A DNA stretch of 64,000 nucleotides from UBA5793 sp040255465. GTDB taxonomy: Bacteria; Planctomycetota; Phycisphaerae; Phycisphaerales; UBA5793. Every line of letters starts with the position of its first letter. Within the stretch, counting starts at the first letter, position 1. Where the stretch lies: NCBI GenBank assembly GCA_040255465.1, contig JBDZVA010000005.1:124001-188000 (forward strand), read 5' to 3'. The translations under genes and the position numbers were made by a program. The notes beneath the pieces are model-generated. The model ran no database searches. It was not told the DNA's origin and saw only the letters and a list, made by a program, of their open reading frames with translations. Positions 62,790-64,000 of the stretch are shown in pieces.

Positions 62790-64000
62790 TCAGGAATTCG
62801 CGGGCTCTTCCTGCTTGGCCTCATCACGCAGCACGGCCTTGCGGCTCAGCTTGATGCGGCCCTGGTCGTCGATTGAGATCACCTTGACCTTGATCGTGTC
62901 GCCCATCTTCACGACATCGCTCACGTTCTTCACGAACCCGTCGGCGAGTTCGGAGACGTGGCACATGCCGTCCGTGCCGGGCGCGATCTCGACAAAGCAG
63001 CCGAAGTCCTTCACCGCCACGACCTTGCCCGTGTACACCGTGCCAACCTTGACCTCGGCCGTCAGGGCTTCGACTTCGGCCTTCGCCTGGGCCGCCGCCT
63101 CGCCGTTGGCGGTTGCGATCATCACCGTGCCGTCGTCGTCGACGTCGATGCTGGCGCCCGTGCGCTCCTGGATGGCCCGGATCGTCTTGCCGCCCGGACC
63201 GATGAGTTTGCCGATGTTGTCCGGGCTGATGCGCAGCGTGATGATGCGCGGCGCGAACTGGCTGATATCCGCTCGCGGTTCGGCGATGATTTTGGCCATC
63301 TGGTCAATGATCCACAGCCGCCCCTCGCGCGCCTGGGCGAAGATGAGTTCGATCTGTTCAAAGTTCAGGCCGCGGGCCTTGAGATCGAGCTGAATGCCCG
63401 TGATGCCGTCGCGCGTGCCGCAGATCTTGAAGTCCATGTCGCCGAAGAAATCCTCTTCACCAATAATGTCGGTGATGTACGTCTCTTCGCCGGTGTCTTC
63501 ATCCGTCACGCGGCCGATCGAGATGCCCGAGACGATGTTCTTGATGGGCACGCCCGCATCCATCATCGCCAGCGTTCCGCCGCACACCGAGGCCATCGAC
63601 GATGAGCCGTTTGACTCGGTGATGTCCGAAACGATGCGGATCGTGTAGGGGAATTCTTCCGGATCAGGCAGCACGCCGACCAGGCTGCGCTCGGCCAGAG
63701 CGCCGTGGCCGATCTCGCGCCGACCCGGGCCCATGATGCGCCGGGCCTCGCCGGTGCAGAACGGCGGGAAGTTGTAGTGGAGCGTGAACTTCTTGGAGTA
63801 CTCGGGAAGCAGACCGTCGATGATCTGCTCGTCGCGCCCGGTGCCCAGAGTGCAGGAAACGAGCGACTGTGTCTCGCCGCGCTGGAAGAACGCCGAGCCG
63901 TGCGTGCGCTGGAAGATGCCGACTTCCATTTCGAGATCACGGATGACCTTGAGATCGCGGCCATCCGCGCGGATGCCCTTCTTGGCGAGCAGGCGGCGGG
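62790..64000 (-). CDS. pnp: polyribonucleotide nucleotidyltransferase (partial, 5' end outside window)
   Basis: PNPase degrades RNA phosphorolytically. The frame runs off the window edge; the first visible residues are RRLLAKKGIRADGRDLKVIRDL, the start of the second RNase PH domain. It continues with FTLHYNFPPFCTGEARRIMGPGRREIGHGALAER, SNGSSSMASVCGGTLAMMDAGVP, the KH domain (IGKLIGPGGKTIR) and the S1 domain (VYTGKVVAVKDFGCFVEIAPG). The C-terminus is a short acidic tail. About 300 N-terminal residues are missing because of the window. Confidence 0.96.
   Translation of the reverse strand, partial: RRLLAKKGIRADGRDLKVIRDLEMEVGIFQRTHGSAFFQRGETQSLVSCTLGTGRDEQIIDGLLPEYSKKFTLHYNFPPFCTGEARRIMGPGRREIGHGALAERSLVGVLPDPEEFPYTIRIVSDITESNGSSSMASVCGGTLAMMDAGVPIKNIVSGISIGRVTDEDTGEETYITDIIGEEDFFGDMDFKICGTRDGITGIQLDLKARGLNFEQIELIFAQAREGRLWIIDQMAKIIAEPRADISQFAPRIITLRISPDNIGKLIGPGGKTIRAIQERTGASIDVDDDGTVMIATANGEAAAQAKAEVEALTAEVKVGTVYTGKVVAVKDFGCFVEIAPGTDGMCHVSELADGFVKNVSDVVKMGDTIKVKVISIDDQGRIKLSRKAVLRDEAKQEEPANS

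Overview
The window reads as a chromosomal segment of a GC-rich member of the Planctomycetota, most likely class Phycisphaerae. The reasons are an N-terminal LEPRKLLT motif on a giant exported protein (a motif seen on many planctomycete surface proteins), a complete mreBCD set, a class II ribonucleotide reductase, several planctomycete-style membrane/zinc-ribbon hypotheticals, and dispersed palindromic repeats. The lineage is inferred from these features; there is no rRNA in the window. Coding density is high, ATG/GTG overlaps are common, and one tRNA (Leu, anticodon TAA) is present.

Layout. 0.3-5.6 kb (minus): a 61-residue membrane protein and a coiled-coil membrane protein, a HEAT-repeat lipoprotein overlapping lnt, and accD. 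5.8-13.8 kb (plus): mreB-mreC-mreD, a GlmU-like nucleotidyl/acetyltransferase overlapping polA, and a membrane hypothetical. 13.9-20.2 kb: a hypothetical, a repeat-rich non-coding stretch, a secreted prolyl oligopeptidase, a zinc-ribbon membrane protein, a Ycf46-type AAA ATPase and a stand-alone CoaB domain. 20.6-25.3 kb (minus): a dNTP cluster, dcd then nrdJ, interrupted by a small inverted-repeat-bounded unit carrying a four-helix-bundle gene; nrdJ itself holds a palindromic insert in frame. 25.9-28.3 kb: pyruvate dehydrogenase E1-beta and E2. 28.3-33.3 kb (minus): pyruvate:ferredoxin oxidoreductase (nifJ) overlapping a dihydroorotate-dehydrogenase-like gene, then a VOC gene whose ribosome binding site lies in a perfect 10-bp hairpin. 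33.6-39.3 kb: an MBL-fold hydrolase and an RND efflux pair. 39.5 kb: tRNA-Leu. 40.1-48.7 kb: a 2877-residue exported repeat protein ending in a metzincin-type zinc protease site. 48.8-53.9 kb: phhB-like dehydratase, gluQ, a DUF192 lipoprotein, a SpoIIE/RsbU phosphatase, and rpsB-tsf. 54.2-64.0 kb: an ABC ATPase, a MacB-like permease, rsmB, a PtsN-like EIIA, a YdjY-like lipoprotein, cysC, a PagL-like lipid A deacylase, a DUF433/DUF5615 pair and the 3' part of pnp.

How it fits together. Much of the window is housekeeping: envelope growth (lnt, accD, mreBCD, GlmU-like, PagL-like), DNA precursor supply and repair synthesis (dcd, nrdJ, polA), translation (rpsB, tsf, rsmB, gluQ, tRNA-Leu) and pyruvate oxidation by two alternative routes. 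The least ordinary signals are small DNA elements: the 497-bp four-helix-bundle unit with heptamer-built inverted repeats between dcd and nrdJ, the 88-bp palindrome translated inside nrdJ with a related half-copy near 15.1 kb, the hairpin cluster at 14.9-15.0 kb, and the Shine-Dalgarno-sequestering hairpin before the VOC gene.
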